Of a stretch of DNA of 64,000 bases, positions 31,195 through 41,990 are shown one piece after another. Location: the NCBI RefSeq assembly GCF_030848805.1, contig NW_027270080.1, positions 1 through 64,000 on the forward strand. Reading direction: 5' to 3'. Positions within the stretch are counted from its first letter, which is position 1, and each line of letters opens with the position of its first letter. The notes below the pieces were generated by a model that was not told the DNA's origin, made no database searches, and saw only the letters and a program-made list of their open reading frames with translations. This DNA comes from Temnothorax longispinosus. Taxonomy: Eukaryota > Arthropoda > Insecta > Hymenoptera > Formicidae. Position numbers and translations under genes: made by a program.

Positions 31195-31855
31195 TTGAAG
31201 TGAAACTTCTTTAGGCACGGTAGTGAGTTTGATTCGCGACACGAAAAAGTGTAACGGAAGTGAAACTTCTTTGGTACGGTAGTAAGTTCGATTGTGCGAC
31301 ACGAAAAGTGTAACGAAAATTTGACCAATAGGCATACGGCGTTGGCGAGACGGTTCTTCTTCTGGCACGGTAGTAAGTTCGATTGTGCGACACGGAAAGT
31401 GTAACGAAAATTCGACCAATAGACGTACGAAATGAAACTTCTTTAGTACGGTAGTAAGTTCGATTGTGCGACACGAAAAGTGTAACGAAAATTTGACCAA
31501 TAGGCGTACGGCGTTGGCGAGACGGTTCTTCTTCTGGCACGGTAGTAAGTTCGATTATGCGACATGAAAAGTGTAACGAAAATTCTTCTTCTTTAGTACG
31601 GTAGTAAGTTCGATTGTGCGACACGAAAAGTGTAACGAAAATTTGACCAATAGGCGTACGAAATGAAACTTCTTTGGTACGGTAGTAAGTTCGATTGTGC
31701 GACACGAAAAAACGTCACAAAATAGTGTCACGAAAATTCGACCAACAGGCGTACAAAGTGAAACTCCTTTTGGATCGGTAAGTAAATTCGATTTTGCGAC
31801 TCGAAAACGCGTCATGAAAATTCGATCAGGCGTACGGCACTGGCGAGACGGATAT
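31195..31855 (+). repeat. Minisatellite array, 75-115-bp units
   Basis: About seven copies of a unit built from ACGGTAGTAAGTTCGATTGTG, CGACACGAAAAGTGTAACGAAAA, TTGACCAATAGGCGTACG and GTGAAACTTCTTTGG. Some copies add GGCGTTGGCGAGACGGTTCTTCTTC. Long frames on the minus strand are products of the repetition. Confidence 0.85.
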
Positions 31856-31869
31856 AGTGAGAACTGCGT

Positions 31870-32030
31870 GTAACACTATATTTATATTTAGAATTATATA
31901 TGCCCATATATATAATGATATATGGACCCATTTATAATTTTATATAAAGCCAAATTTCATATATAATCACATATAATTATATATATTTATATATAATTAA
32001 ATATAGAATTATATACAATCTTTTTTTCCC
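31870..32030. repeat. AT-rich self-complementary stretch
   Basis: Variants of TATATATAATTATATA dominate this stretch, which could form hairpins. It ends at a CCCGGGTAG word at 32028. No function is evident. Confidence 0.45.
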
Positions 32031-32102
32031 GGGTAGAACCAGTAACTGTTCGCACAGATAGTGACTGACAGTGCTGTGTTGTGTTGCCTACGAGTATACA
32101 TA

Positions 32103-32620
32103 CCGGGTGTCTCAGATCACCCGTATCACCCGATTTATTCGTAAACGCAACATTTTAGAGAAAAATGTTCCAGACCAAAGTTGTATGGTTTCAAGGGGTA
32201 CATAAGATGGTGTCATTAGTTTTACCTTAAATAGTTGCTTGAAGGTCACGTAAAGGTCACCTTCAATTTTTTAAATAGAACTACCTACTTTTTATTGCAT
32301 ATTCTTGTAGCTTATCTTGAGGGCTTTCCAAAACACTATAAGAAAGTATTTTTTTATTAAGTACTTTTGGAATTATAAGGCTTGAAAGTTCTAGTATTTT
32401 GACATAAAATACAAAATATCTTGTAAAACATCAAGTTTTCGGTAATGTTACCTTAATACTTTTATGCACAGAATAATGAGACGAATCAATTGGTATAAAA
32501 AAAGCATAGTTCCTTTAAGAAAAAATATGTAATTTGCAACACGCATCTGCATACTTTTTCTTAAAAGCAACTATGTCTTTTTTTCAATGAATTTTTTTTA
32601 GATTTGTTTCTTTAAATTTG
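32103..32620. mobile_element. Decayed MITE related to the one at 41.1 kb
   Basis: It starts CCGGGTGTCTCAG, a variant of the ACAGGGTGTCCCA end at 41078. Internally it shares GAGACGAATCAATT followed by a CATAGTT..CTTT..AAAATATGTAAT block with 41395-41450. The ends are eroded. Confidence 0.45.
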
Positions 32621-32895
32621 ATTTCTAATTATTTTTTAACTTTGATTCGATTCATTAAAAAAATTCTTTATTTTGTCAGGTAGCGTCTTTAGGCGTTCTC
32701 AAATATTGTTAACATTATTATATTAATATTATATTATGTTAAATATACGAATTTTATATTAATAATTATTGTACATTAATTGTAATTATGTTATTATTTT
32801 TAATATTTACCGGTTATCATTAAACAATTTTTGAACACATAAAGATATGTTATATAGGAGTATTAGCAACAAGGAAGCGCCAGAGTCAAAGGATC

Positions 32896-32985
32896 ACCAC
32901 TAGTCCGTTCGATCATCGATATCAAGCAACGTTAAGTGCGGTACTGACTTGGATGGGTGACCGCGCGGCTGTATGCACACACGAC
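32896..32985 (+). pseudogene. 5S rRNA-like fragment
   Basis: TCCGTTCGATCATCGATATCAAGCAACGTTAAG, followed by GGTACTGACTTGGATGGGTGACCG, follows the order of the 5S rRNA internal control region (box A, intermediate element, box C): 'GTCCGATCACCGA..TTAAGCA', 'GGTTAGTACTTGGATGGGTGACCG'. The first ~35 nt of 5S rRNA are not recognisable and several bases differ. It is therefore a 5S pseudogene or the head of a 5S-derived SINE, not a functional gene. Confidence 0.6.
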
Positions 32986-33294
32986 ATATACATAATAAAA
33001 ATGTATTTTCTTTTTTTGTTTTTCTAAAATTCTTAATTTACAAAAGCATAACGGCATATACATACCTTTAAATGACTCATATTTATGTAATTTTTAGAGC
33101 ATTTTTAAAATTATTATAAACTTACGTCATATACTGATGTAAATTTGACGTCATCCGATGACGTCACTTATGCTGTGACAAATGGCCGTCAATATAGGAT
33201 CATTTAGACGTCATACTGACCGTCAGTTTGACGTACGTTCCGGCGAATGCGTACGTAAAAAAGACGTCTAATTGACGACGTTGTGCTACCTGGG

Positions 33295-33326
<32 letters not shown>

Positions 33327-33331
33327 ATATA

Positions 33332-33420
33332 TAGAAGAAAATGGTTCGGGACTTTTCGACTCAATTTTTGATCAGGAATAACGCTATGTAGTTAGTGCGC
33401 GTTTTTAAGGAACACCCTGT
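33332..33420. repeat. Isolated end fragment of the 33.7-36.8-kb element
   Basis: GAAGAAAATGGTTCGGGACTTTTCGACTC to GGAACACCCTGT is the same sequence and orientation as the right inverted terminus at 36692-36780, with a few changes. It is flanked on its left by a TA microsatellite and is probably a remnant of another copy. Confidence 0.7.
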
Positions 33421-35037
33421 GTATATATCCGGCACCTGCGGGCGTCGGAAGCGTGTGCTAGTGATGGCACAACTGAACATTGATCGCTTATCGTAGAGCT
33501 TGGCAGATCTGCTCAGTGGGTGTTGTCACGTTGTCGTAAGCTTTAAGTAGCATGGAGTGGTCAGACTCCCGATTGCGCATGCATGTTCGTGGCTCGTCTC
33601 ACGAATACGGATTTGCACGCCTGCACGGTCCGAGTCTTCACGTCACTTCTCGAAGTACCGCGATTTCCAAATTGGGGGGTAAATCAAATAGGTCAAACGA
33701 GGTAATTTGTCGCTTCCATATGCGTATATATATATACAGGGTGTTCCTTCAAGACCGCGCACTAACTACATAGCGTTATTCCTGAGCAAAAATTGAGTCG
33801 AAAAGTCCCGAACCATTTTCTTTTATAATGCTTTACCAAGCTGTAATTATTGAGTAAAGTCAATCCAATCAGCGCCGACCTTCAGCCGGGCGCACGTCAG
33901 TGAGCCACGCGCCTGGTAGTGTGCGTGAGCGCTCCGCCGCCGCGGCCGGGCCGCGCGCCGCCGCACAGTGGGGCGAATCTATCAAAAACCGGATATTGGA
34001 CGAAAAAATGAAAAACGTATAATTCAAATTTTGATGAGATTTTATGTTAATATATATTCTAAACTATAAATAAATGTGCTTATAATTGATTTTATCCTTT
34101 GTTATTTCCTCAAAATGATCTGATAAAGTATGACATTTTCGTGAATACTGAAATTCTAGTAATTCGATAGGTTACTTTCTAAAGTCTCCGCCGAAAGTAT
34201 AACTGCGAATATGAGTTAAATGCCTATCAGAACTTATTTATTAGGGTTCAAAAAACATATTTATTTTAGTTTTATGTCATTTGAGTACTATTATATATTA
34301 ATAAATATACACGACATATTCGACTATTAAAAATTTCTTATATACTTCAATATGCAAACAGGAAGAAAGTTTGTGGATTAGAATGGATTAAGGTTTACTC
34401 TGCTCCATTTAATAGGGCAAAGTGTCTAGTTTTTGGCCATATATGATCATTCATCCCCTTTCGTCCCCCTTTTTGAGATAATTGACCTCAAAGTTCACTC
34501 GACATAGTCAAACGTCGTCCATGAATAGCTCAATGGACGACGTTCGATCATGTCGAGTGAATATAGATGTCTATTTTCTCATAAAAGAAAGACGAAGAGG
34601 ATATATAATTTGTTTAAATATTGCTATTTTATAACAATTAATTACATCCATATTTTATAACAATTAATTACATTAATTAATATAATAGCAATATGATAAA
34701 TATTATTGGATAAATGTATTTGGAGTACTGCGCATTCTGTAAATCCATGGGCCAATAAGATTGCTCTACGTTAAATTATTCGTTCTCCTCGAGGGGGAGG
34801 GAAAGGGGTGGGGAGGGGAGGGAAGGAGAGGGGAGGAGGAGGAAATAAAAACAGCGGAGATAAGAACTTTTCGTTAGTTTTTCTCGATCAGTAGTCGATT
34901 AAAGACTTTTTGATTTTGAAAGTTTTGATTTTTGTCGTTGTTTTATACAATTCATTTTGCGTCCTTTTCAGGATACAGTGAAAAATATATAGAATATATA
35001 AAGTATACAAAAGATTATACTTTAACAGGCTCGCAAA

Positions 35038-35313
35038 ATGGAAAATTTCCGAACGAATCGTCAACTTTTTAATTGTATGCGTGCAAATAATCTTGATTTA
35101 TCAAATTATGAGACTTTAATAAGCCACATAATATCATGTATTGATACTGAATTACCCAAAATCACGTTGGAACCATTGAAACGAAAATTCATAAATTTCA
35201 CGAAGAATTTGAAGTCAAAATGGATAGCTAGCCGTTACGATTACAATTACATTACAATTACGGTTACATTGCTGGATTCGCTGTTTCGAATGCTTATTAC
35301 ATATTTCGTATAA
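35038..35313 (+). pseudogene. Unrecognised transposon-encoded frame, N-terminal part
   Basis: Ninety-one codons starting at an ATG just after a T-rich leader inside the inverted-terminus element. The product is hydrophilic with Asn/Lys-rich helices, then turns into a repetitive Thr/Ile tail that suggests a frame loss near 35250. I do not recognise a domain. It is likely the decayed start of the element's own protein because the frame at 35413 follows on the same strand. Confidence 0.35.
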
Positions 35314-35412
35314 AATTAATATCAAATGTTGGTCAGCGAGGAATGAGAGTCATAAACGAAAAGTCGAGCAAAAAAAAAGATACAGACTGCCTTCAGAACA
35401 AAAGCAGGTCTC

Positions 35413-35967
35413 TTGATAGACTTCGTGAAACAAGGAAAAGGTACATCCAATGATGGCAACACGGCCAAAAAATTTTTTGCTAATCCAGAATTATCAGCTG
35501 CCATTACAGGTTGCGCAGGTTTAGATAAAAACTTAATAACTCGATTTGGAGTTTTGTTGCAAGTAATCGCTAGCGGTAATAGGATTAACGTGTTGGAATT
35601 CGAATCTTATGCTTTTAGAACTGCCGAATTATTTGTATCATTATACCCATGGTACTACATGCCAGTCTCAGTCCACAAATTATTGATTCATGACAGTGAT
35701 ATTATAAAAAATGCTATCGTACCAATAGGACAATTATCTGAAGATGCTCAGGAAGCAAACCATAAATATTTTAGAAAACATAGAGAAAATCATTCGCGAA
35801 AAATGTCGCGAATACAAAATAATGAAGATATTTTTAATAATTTGATAATTGCTTCAGATCCAATAATATCTAATTCGCAAAAAATTATGGGACATAAAAA
35901 GAAAGAATTAACTGAAGATGCAAAATGTTTATTATATTTCAGCGATAATGATGTAGATGATGATTAA
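35413..35967 (+). pseudogene. C-terminal part of an unnamed transposon protein
   Basis: Open for 184 codons. GNRINVLEFESYAFRTAELF, SLYPWYYMPVSVHKLLIH and IGQLSEDAQEANHKYFRKHR are strongly patterned, like a conserved domain. I recall similar 'GQLSEEAQEARNK..R.FRE' blocks from insect transposon-encoded proteins, without being able to name the superfamily. It ends in an acidic DNDVDDD tail. Placed between the 240-bp inverted termini, it is most simply the remnant of that element's transposase. An upstream frame break (near 35330-35410) means this copy is not functional. Confidence 0.45.
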
Positions 35968-36776
35968 GTTCAAGAAATAGATGTGAGAAGCAAGAAAAAC
36001 AGTTCCTTTTCTATTATAAAACTCACAAAAATTAAACATCCCGAGGTTTAAGACTATCATTGAAAATCAAATTAACTTCATTTTTTAACCGACTTCAAAA
36101 AATGAAGGTTCTATATTTGGCGTGTATGTATGTATGTATGACTACGATTTTCTTTAAAATTACTGAACGGATTTGAATGCGGTTTTCACTGTCCTATAAA
36201 GCAATTCTCCAGAAAGGTTTTAGTACATAAAATATTGCGCTAAAACATCAGGGTACGAAGCAGTAAGAAAATATGCGATAATAATTATTTATATTAATTT
36301 AATGAAGCACTAAAAAAGTATAAAATAAAAAATTTTTTTAAAAATAGAACCGACTTAAAAAAACTAAAAAGTATTTAAAAAATAAAAAAATTATCTATGC
36401 GCTTTATGAAAAATTGTTAATTAAATAATTTTGATTTTATACACTAAATGTATAATAATCGTACATTATTTATGTCAAGTTTCAAGTCATTTCATTGAAA
36501 AATGTAGAAGTTATAAGCAAATGACCGAAAAATGAGGCGTTCGCCCCACTGTGCGCCGCCGCCGCGTTGAACGTAGCGGCGGAGCGCTCACGCACACTAC
36601 CAGGCGCGTGGCTCACTGACGTGCGCCCGGCTAAAGGTCGGCGCTGATTGGATTGACTTTACTCAATAATTACAGCTTGATAAAGCATTATAGAAGAAAA
36701 TGGTTCGGGACTTTTCGACTCAATTTTTGATTAGGAATAACGCTATGTAGTTAGTGCGCGGTCTTTAAAGAACACC

Positions 36777-36780
<4 letters not shown>

Positions 36781-36821
<41 letters not shown>
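36781..36821. repeat. (TA)n microsatellite
   Basis: An uninterrupted TA run abuts the right terminus of the inverted-repeat element. A similar run lies before 33332 and just before 33736. Confidence 0.9.
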
Positions 36822-36824
<3 letters not shown>

Positions 36825-37011
36825 AACTGTAGTTTAAGTATAAAAAAACTTATATTTACATAATTATTATGATCAAATTCTTGATTGTAATGTAAAATAT
36901 TCCATAAAAATTGCAAGTGTTGTCAGAGACTAAATACTCTGTTTTATTATAATGACCAGAAATGTTTATACGATAGTAAGATTAGATTTTTGATTAGGAT
37001 TGGAAATGTAC

Positions 37012-37827
37012 CTGTGGTGCTTTATCATGGTTCCTTATGAGCATATTCATAAAATTCTGTCGTACATGTGCTGTTGTATCTATATTCCCTTAATGATCAT
37101 TTGTACGTAATTGTATTGTTCGTGACCTGTTGTTTTTTTTTGCTACGTTATTAAGTCTCTCTAATCGTCTATGAGCTTTCTTTATTTTTACTATTTTTTC
37201 GTATAATTTCTTCGCTGCAGGACTTAATAAATTTTTACGAGTAATTTCTTGAAGATCGGGTCTTGTACATACTTTTAATTGTGCAGTTTGTTCATTTAAT
37301 GTCTTTTTAACATTCTCGTTTTCTTTTTGTTGTTGCGTTAACACAAACAATTTTGTTTTTTAATACATTTGCAGTTCCATTTGCTGTTGAGCCAATGCTG
37401 CTTCATTTTTTTCTTGACGCAACAACATATTGTTTTGTTGTTGCAACGTCTCTTGTTCGTGCAACAATGTCTGTTCATGTTGTTCTTCATGTTGTTCTTC
37501 ATGTCGTTCTATGTTGTTTTCCATGTTCATTATAATCGACATTAATATTTTCAGATATATGTTGTGATACTTCTGATATGTGTTGTGGCACAAGCACAGA
37601 TGGGACTGCAAAGTGCAGTAATATTTTTCTTGTTGGAGAACCGCTGTAATCATCATCACGAAAATGTTTATAGCATATTCATAACTTTTAATTTCACTTT
37701 TATCTTCTAATTGTTTCATATTCAATTTTTGAAACCATTTCTTGCAACGTTCGACATCCTTTGGGAACGCATGAGAGAGAATGTTTTTTCCCGAACGACA
37801 TTCCGAGACACAACATCTTCTCACCAT
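37012..37827 (-). pseudogene. P/THAP9-like transposase, THAP domain and coiled coil
   Basis: Starts MVRRCCVSECRSGKN with the first Cys pair of a THAP zinc finger, then HAFPKDVERCKKWFQKLN. The second half of the C2CH motif (CYKHF, then AVPS) is in another frame, so indels fall around 37690 and 37560. A Gln-rich coiled coil and the typical LSPAAKKLYEKIVKIKKAHRRL helix follow. TAA stops occur near 37351 and 37090, but the same frame then runs to a donor at 37011. The THAP domain would bind the transposon ends. It joins in phase to the exon at 29976. Confidence 0.75.
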
Positions 37828-38133
37828 ATTACCTTTTTATAGCGAGGATAATTTATAGTGGTAATAATGCGACCTAATAACAAGTAATGATATGGCAAAA
37901 TGTACTAACAGAACGTCAATTGAGATAATAAATCAGTTACCACATTACTCACCAGTTAATTAGCAATTAGCTTCTTGTTAGTCTGATTGGATCAGATCGA
38001 ATATTCAAAACACGTAATATTGGATAACACTTGATTATTTTAATAACAGTAATGAACAGTAACACTGTGTAATGCGTGATCACGCGTGATCAAAAGGTAA
38101 ATATATGCTGATACCGACAGCCATATTGATTAA
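37828..38133. other. AT-rich spacer
   Basis: Sequence between the P-like start codon and the Gypsy integrase fragment. It probably contains the 5' flank of the P-like gene. No terminal inverted repeat was recognised. Confidence 0.4.
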
Positions 38134-38826
38134 TTAGTTCAGCTCTTGTGGGTGACATACAGCGAGGGCGCCACAAACGCTGGCTCCTCCAAAACCATGG
38201 GAGATTGTAGCCCCTGAGTGGAATGGCGACGTTCCAATACTGCGATGTGTCACCGTATTCAGAAGCTGCTGCGCTACGTCTAGGTATTTATACCACTCGT
38301 GAGGCTTCGGCGAGGCTAACTTTGTCAACAGAGGAATGAGTGTGCGATTTACACGTTCCACCTGTCCATTTCCTCGAGGTAGTCCTGTGATCAACGAATG
38401 CTCTATACCCTCGGTCCTGCAGAATTCTTCAAAGTCTTGAGAGGTAAAGGCAATTCCTCGATCAAAAGTTATTCTTCTCGGATTGCAAAATAATGCCGCT
38501 TGCTTCTTCAGATGTGTCAGTACCTCAGCCGTTCCCGTTGACTTCGTGGCATACAACCAGGTAAATTTTGAAAAAGCATCAATCACTACAAATATATGAT
38601 GATAAGATTTAGCCGTCGAAGGAAAGGGTCCAAGATGATCGACATGTTTCCTTTCCGCTAAAATGCAGCTAAGGCAGTTTCTAATAACTTTCTCAATCTT
38701 TGATCGGAGATCTGGTATCCAATAGTTTGCTTTAATTAAATCTTCTGTCTTCGCGATAGAAAAATGTCCCTGCTCGTGCATCTTCCTGATGACTTGACTC
38801 TGCATCTTCTCCGGCACCACTAACAA
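38134..38826 (-). pseudogene. Gypsy integrase fragment
   Basis: The 230-codon frame begins in the integrase zinc finger (HEQGHFSIAKTEDLIKANYW; CLSCILAERK) and passes directly to the catalytic core: Asp in VDHLGPF, Asp in TFDRGIAF and Glu in GNGQVERVNRT. A short linker between finger and core seems deleted. After GTSPF the family resemblance ends and unrelated sequence closes the frame. The first codon is TTG preceded by a stop, so this is an internal fragment. No LTR, RT or gag remains. The resemblance is closest to mdg3/micropia-type integrases from memory, which is uncertain. Confidence 0.8.
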
Positions 38827-38829
38827 TTA

Positions 38830-40038
38830 GTGGAGTACGTACATCTTTTCGGCTTAGAAACGAAGACGATGACGATGATGACGATCAAACGAACGCTTCC
38901 GTTTTTGTCCCAAAATTGTTTTCGTTTTCTCTTGTAGCGAACGTTTCGAGGAATTTGCTTACGACGGTTCGTTAGCATATGTTTTGCGGTAATTAACAAT
39001 TATACGGAGCCGTCATATTTTCCACAACGCGTAGGGAAAAAATTGATTGGTTTCTAATATGTATTCAGAGAATGTTGATTCATCATATTATTCTTTCAAA
39101 CTTGCTTTCCTCCTTTTGAAAATTTACACCAAGAGAAACTTTTGTTACATATTACTTTATATTGATTTTTTTTAACATTTCTATTTCTTAAAAAGGAAAT
39201 GAAAACCGTAGAAGAAAATTATTAAACTTATCTTTATCGTGTTAGGAATTCATTCAATTATATCGCTACGTGTCTCAACTTCTCTTGTTCAAAACAAAAA
39301 ACTAATTTATAGCTTTTGATTTTACATATAATTGCTAAATTTCAGTTTTGTCACATGCGATTTGTGCGGGCTTATTTCGTGGAGCAAATATTTTGTTGCG
39401 TTTTCGAGAAAGTGTTTATCCGATCATTAGCGAAGCGACGCGATGCATTTATATTCGATCACGAGGGACTATGCGCAAATTTTTGCATTGTTTGCGGATT
39501 TTATAACTTTATTGACGAATATAAGATCTAAGATCTTTCGTATAATTGATTTACGATTAAACTCGCGCTTTATTGAGGCTCAGATGTACACCCGTCTGTA
39601 TCACGTCAATAAAAATCTGGCAGCAAAACGTGTATGAATTCATTCGTTCAGTAAAGGATGCGCGTTGACCTTAGAAGCACACGTTGGAATTTCATCCGGA
39701 GAGAAAAAAACTTTGTCGCGTTTTTTTAATCTTTCTGGTTCTCAAAATAAATTCTTTGTGTATATTTTTTTGTGCTCATAATATTATTTGATTTTTGTAT
39801 GCCGTCTATAGAAAGAAATCTATCACACACAAACACACACACACACACACATACAAATAATCATACCACACGTACAAACAATATATTGAGAAATAAAAAT
39901 AATATTTACGACTCTTATAGAAATAATATTTATTTTCATATAGTAATTATATTACAATAATTATTAACATATTTCGATCAAGCTATTTCTTATTTAATTT
40001 ATTTATTGTTGTGCATACAAAATAGTAAGAATTGCTTT

Positions 40039-40081
<43 letters not shown>

Positions 40082-40155
40082 GTACAAACTTATTTCTTAC
40101 AAATACATATTTATGTATATTTATAAATTGTGATTTTGAATATTGAGAATATAAA
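38830..40155. other. AT-rich DNA with CA and TA microsatellites
   Basis: No gene is recognised. (CA)n occurs at about 39827-39850 and (TA)n at about 40038-40082. Short frames near 39316-39640 show no family resemblance. Confidence 0.5.
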
Positions 40156-40580
40156 ATGGGCCCCTCCAATGCCCATTTCCGTGAGAACGCAACCAATATC
40201 TTTTTTTTGTCTCTCCGATTTTTATTTACAAATGATACATTTGTAAAAATCAATAACGTTACAACAGACGCTTCTGGCATTAATTTTGTCAGTACCGTCA
40301 GAATAAACAAATCTGATTTTTATTATAATCAGTACCGTCCGAATAGACGCTTTTGACATTTACATTTATTTTATTTTTGTATTATGGCCCCTCCAACGCC
40401 CATTTCCGTGAGAACGCAACCAATATCTTTTTTTCGTCTCCGAATTTTATTTACAAATGATACATTTGTAAAAATCAGTAACGTTACAACATACGCTTCT
40501 GACATTTTGTCATTACCGTCAGAATAAACGTATCTAATTTATATTACAATCAGTACCGTCCGAATAGACGCTTCTGACAT
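40156..40580 (+). repeat. Two-copy tandem duplication, ~228-bp unit
   Basis: The block GGCCCCTCCAANGCCCATTTCCGTGAGAACGCAACC, with the following ATGATACATTTGTAAAAATCA and CAGTACCGTCCGAATAGACGC words, appears at 40156-40383 and again at 40384-40580. The copies differ by scattered substitutions and small deletions. Confidence 0.85.
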
Positions 40581-41077
40581 CTAATATCTACTACAAATGC
40601 ATAAATATGAATTTGTAAAAATACGTATCGGCTCGAGCGAATATCATAATATATATTACTAATACCGCGGAAACATCATGATATTATTATTTATATATGA
40701 CACATACTACGGCCGTGTTCCGATATATACTACCCGTACTAAAAATTTATTCGAAATCTAAAAGTAAAAAGATTCACATTACGTACTCTGTCAGGAATAA
40801 TTAGTGGAATCGACGTTGATGCGTCGATGAATGGTCGCTTTCAAATACTGGTTGATATTTTTATCTTTTTGTCTTTATCATAATTATGTTATGTTCATTG
40901 AATAATAGCAAACTGTCGTACAACATTTCTATTCGTTTTTTTGGTTCATTCTACATCAATACACAGTATATACATACACTAAGCTTTCTAACTTTGCGTC
41001 AATTCAATATAGAGTAAAGACCATGATTTAGAAATAGATAACAGCTTTACCAATGAAATATTAAAAATTATTTATAT

Positions 41078-41817
41078 ACAGGGTGTCCCATTATAAATTT
41101 GACAGCGCTATATTTCGCGAACGGATGATTTCATTGAAAAACGTTTCAAGTAAAACTTACTCTGTTTTGAGGGGAACATCTTACGATCAACACACGTTTT
41201 TCTTAGGTGAAGGTGTTCCTGAGATTTTAAGGTGACCTTTGTTTATTTTAATGGAATCATACAATTTTCTTTATATAATATAATTTCTCTACTTATTTGG
41301 CATATAAAAGTATAAAGGTAAAGCTATCAAAAAATCAATAGTTTACGGGATATTTGATATTATATATATTGATACTTTTATATATAGCACAGTGAGACGA
41401 ATCAATTAGTGTGAGAAAAACATAGTTACTTTCCAAAAAAAGTATGTAATTGCACATTACAAATTGCATTATTTTTTAAAAAAAGCAACTATGCGTTGTC
41501 TTTAAATCAACTTACTCGTTCCACTATTTTACGCATAAAAGTAGGTACAGTTATCAAAAAATGAATAGTTTAAAAGATATTTTATATTTTATGTCAAAAT
41601 ATATGCCAGAATAAAATATAACATCTCGCAAAATATTGATTTTTTGATAACTGCTAGCTTACCTACTTTATGTGCCAAATAACTACAGGAATTATGTTAT
41701 ATAAAAAAGATCGTATGATTCCATTGAAAAAAAAACAAAAGTTACTTTAAAATCTCAGGAAAAACGTGTGTCCATCAAGATGTTCCCCTCGAAACAGAGT
41801 AAGTTTTACTTGAAACG
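41078..41817. mobile_element. Foldback MITE with ACAGGGTGTCCCA end
   Basis: The left arm (CGTTTCAAGTAAAACTTACTCTGTTTTGAGGGGAACATCTT) is matched by its reverse complement at 41778-41817. Inner arms also pair (TGGAATCATAC / GTATGATTCCA; CTGAGATTTTAA / TTAAAATCTCAG). The left outer end ACAGGGTGTCCCA sits in TA-rich DNA. The right outer end is missing and is replaced by the tRNA-like segment. Confidence 0.7.
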
Positions 41818-41914
41818 GAGCAAGCAGCGCGATGCATTTTTCAAGTATTTGCGAGAAAGTATTGAAACTTCTCGTGCGACTGATGTACCGAGTACGCAAC
41901 CGAGATAGCCATGT

Positions 41915-41990
41915 AGCAAGCGTGGCGCAGCGACTGAGGTGACGGACTGAAACGTTGCAGGTCGCGCGTTCAAACCCTGCTTTTCCCAAA
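41915..41990 (+). pseudogene. tRNA-like SINE head or tRNA pseudogene
   Basis: TGGCGCAGCGACTGAGG fits a Pol III box A and GCGTTCAAACC fits box B, at tRNA spacing. CAGGTCGCGCGTTCAAACCCTG forms a T-arm. The acceptor strands do not pair and no convincing anticodon loop exists. A T run follows at 41991. A tRNA-derived SINE head is likelier than a working tRNA. Confidence 0.45.

Larger units (their letters stand above)
33736..36780 (+). mobile_element. 3.05-kb DNA transposon with ~240-bp inverted termini
   Basis: Left terminus 33736-33977 and right terminus 36540-36780 are near-perfect reverse complements. They begin ACAGGGTGTTCC and include a GC-rich inner part (GCGCCTGGTAGTGTGCGTGAGCGC). Both outer flanks are TA microsatellite, so a TA target duplication is possible but unprovable. 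The interior is AT-rich with two short frames. The superfamily is not identified. Confidence 0.75.
28514..37827 (-). mobile_element. P-element/THAP9-like transposon with an insertion-loaded intron
   Basis: The N-terminal exon (37827-37012) and later exons (29976-28514) lie on the same strand in the right order. They join in frame across consensus splice sites (donor GTACAT at 37011, acceptor TAATAG at 29977). The 7-kb intron carries MITEs, a minisatellite, a 5S-like fragment and a 3-kb inverted-repeat element. Terminal inverted repeats of the P element itself were not found. Confidence 0.7.
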
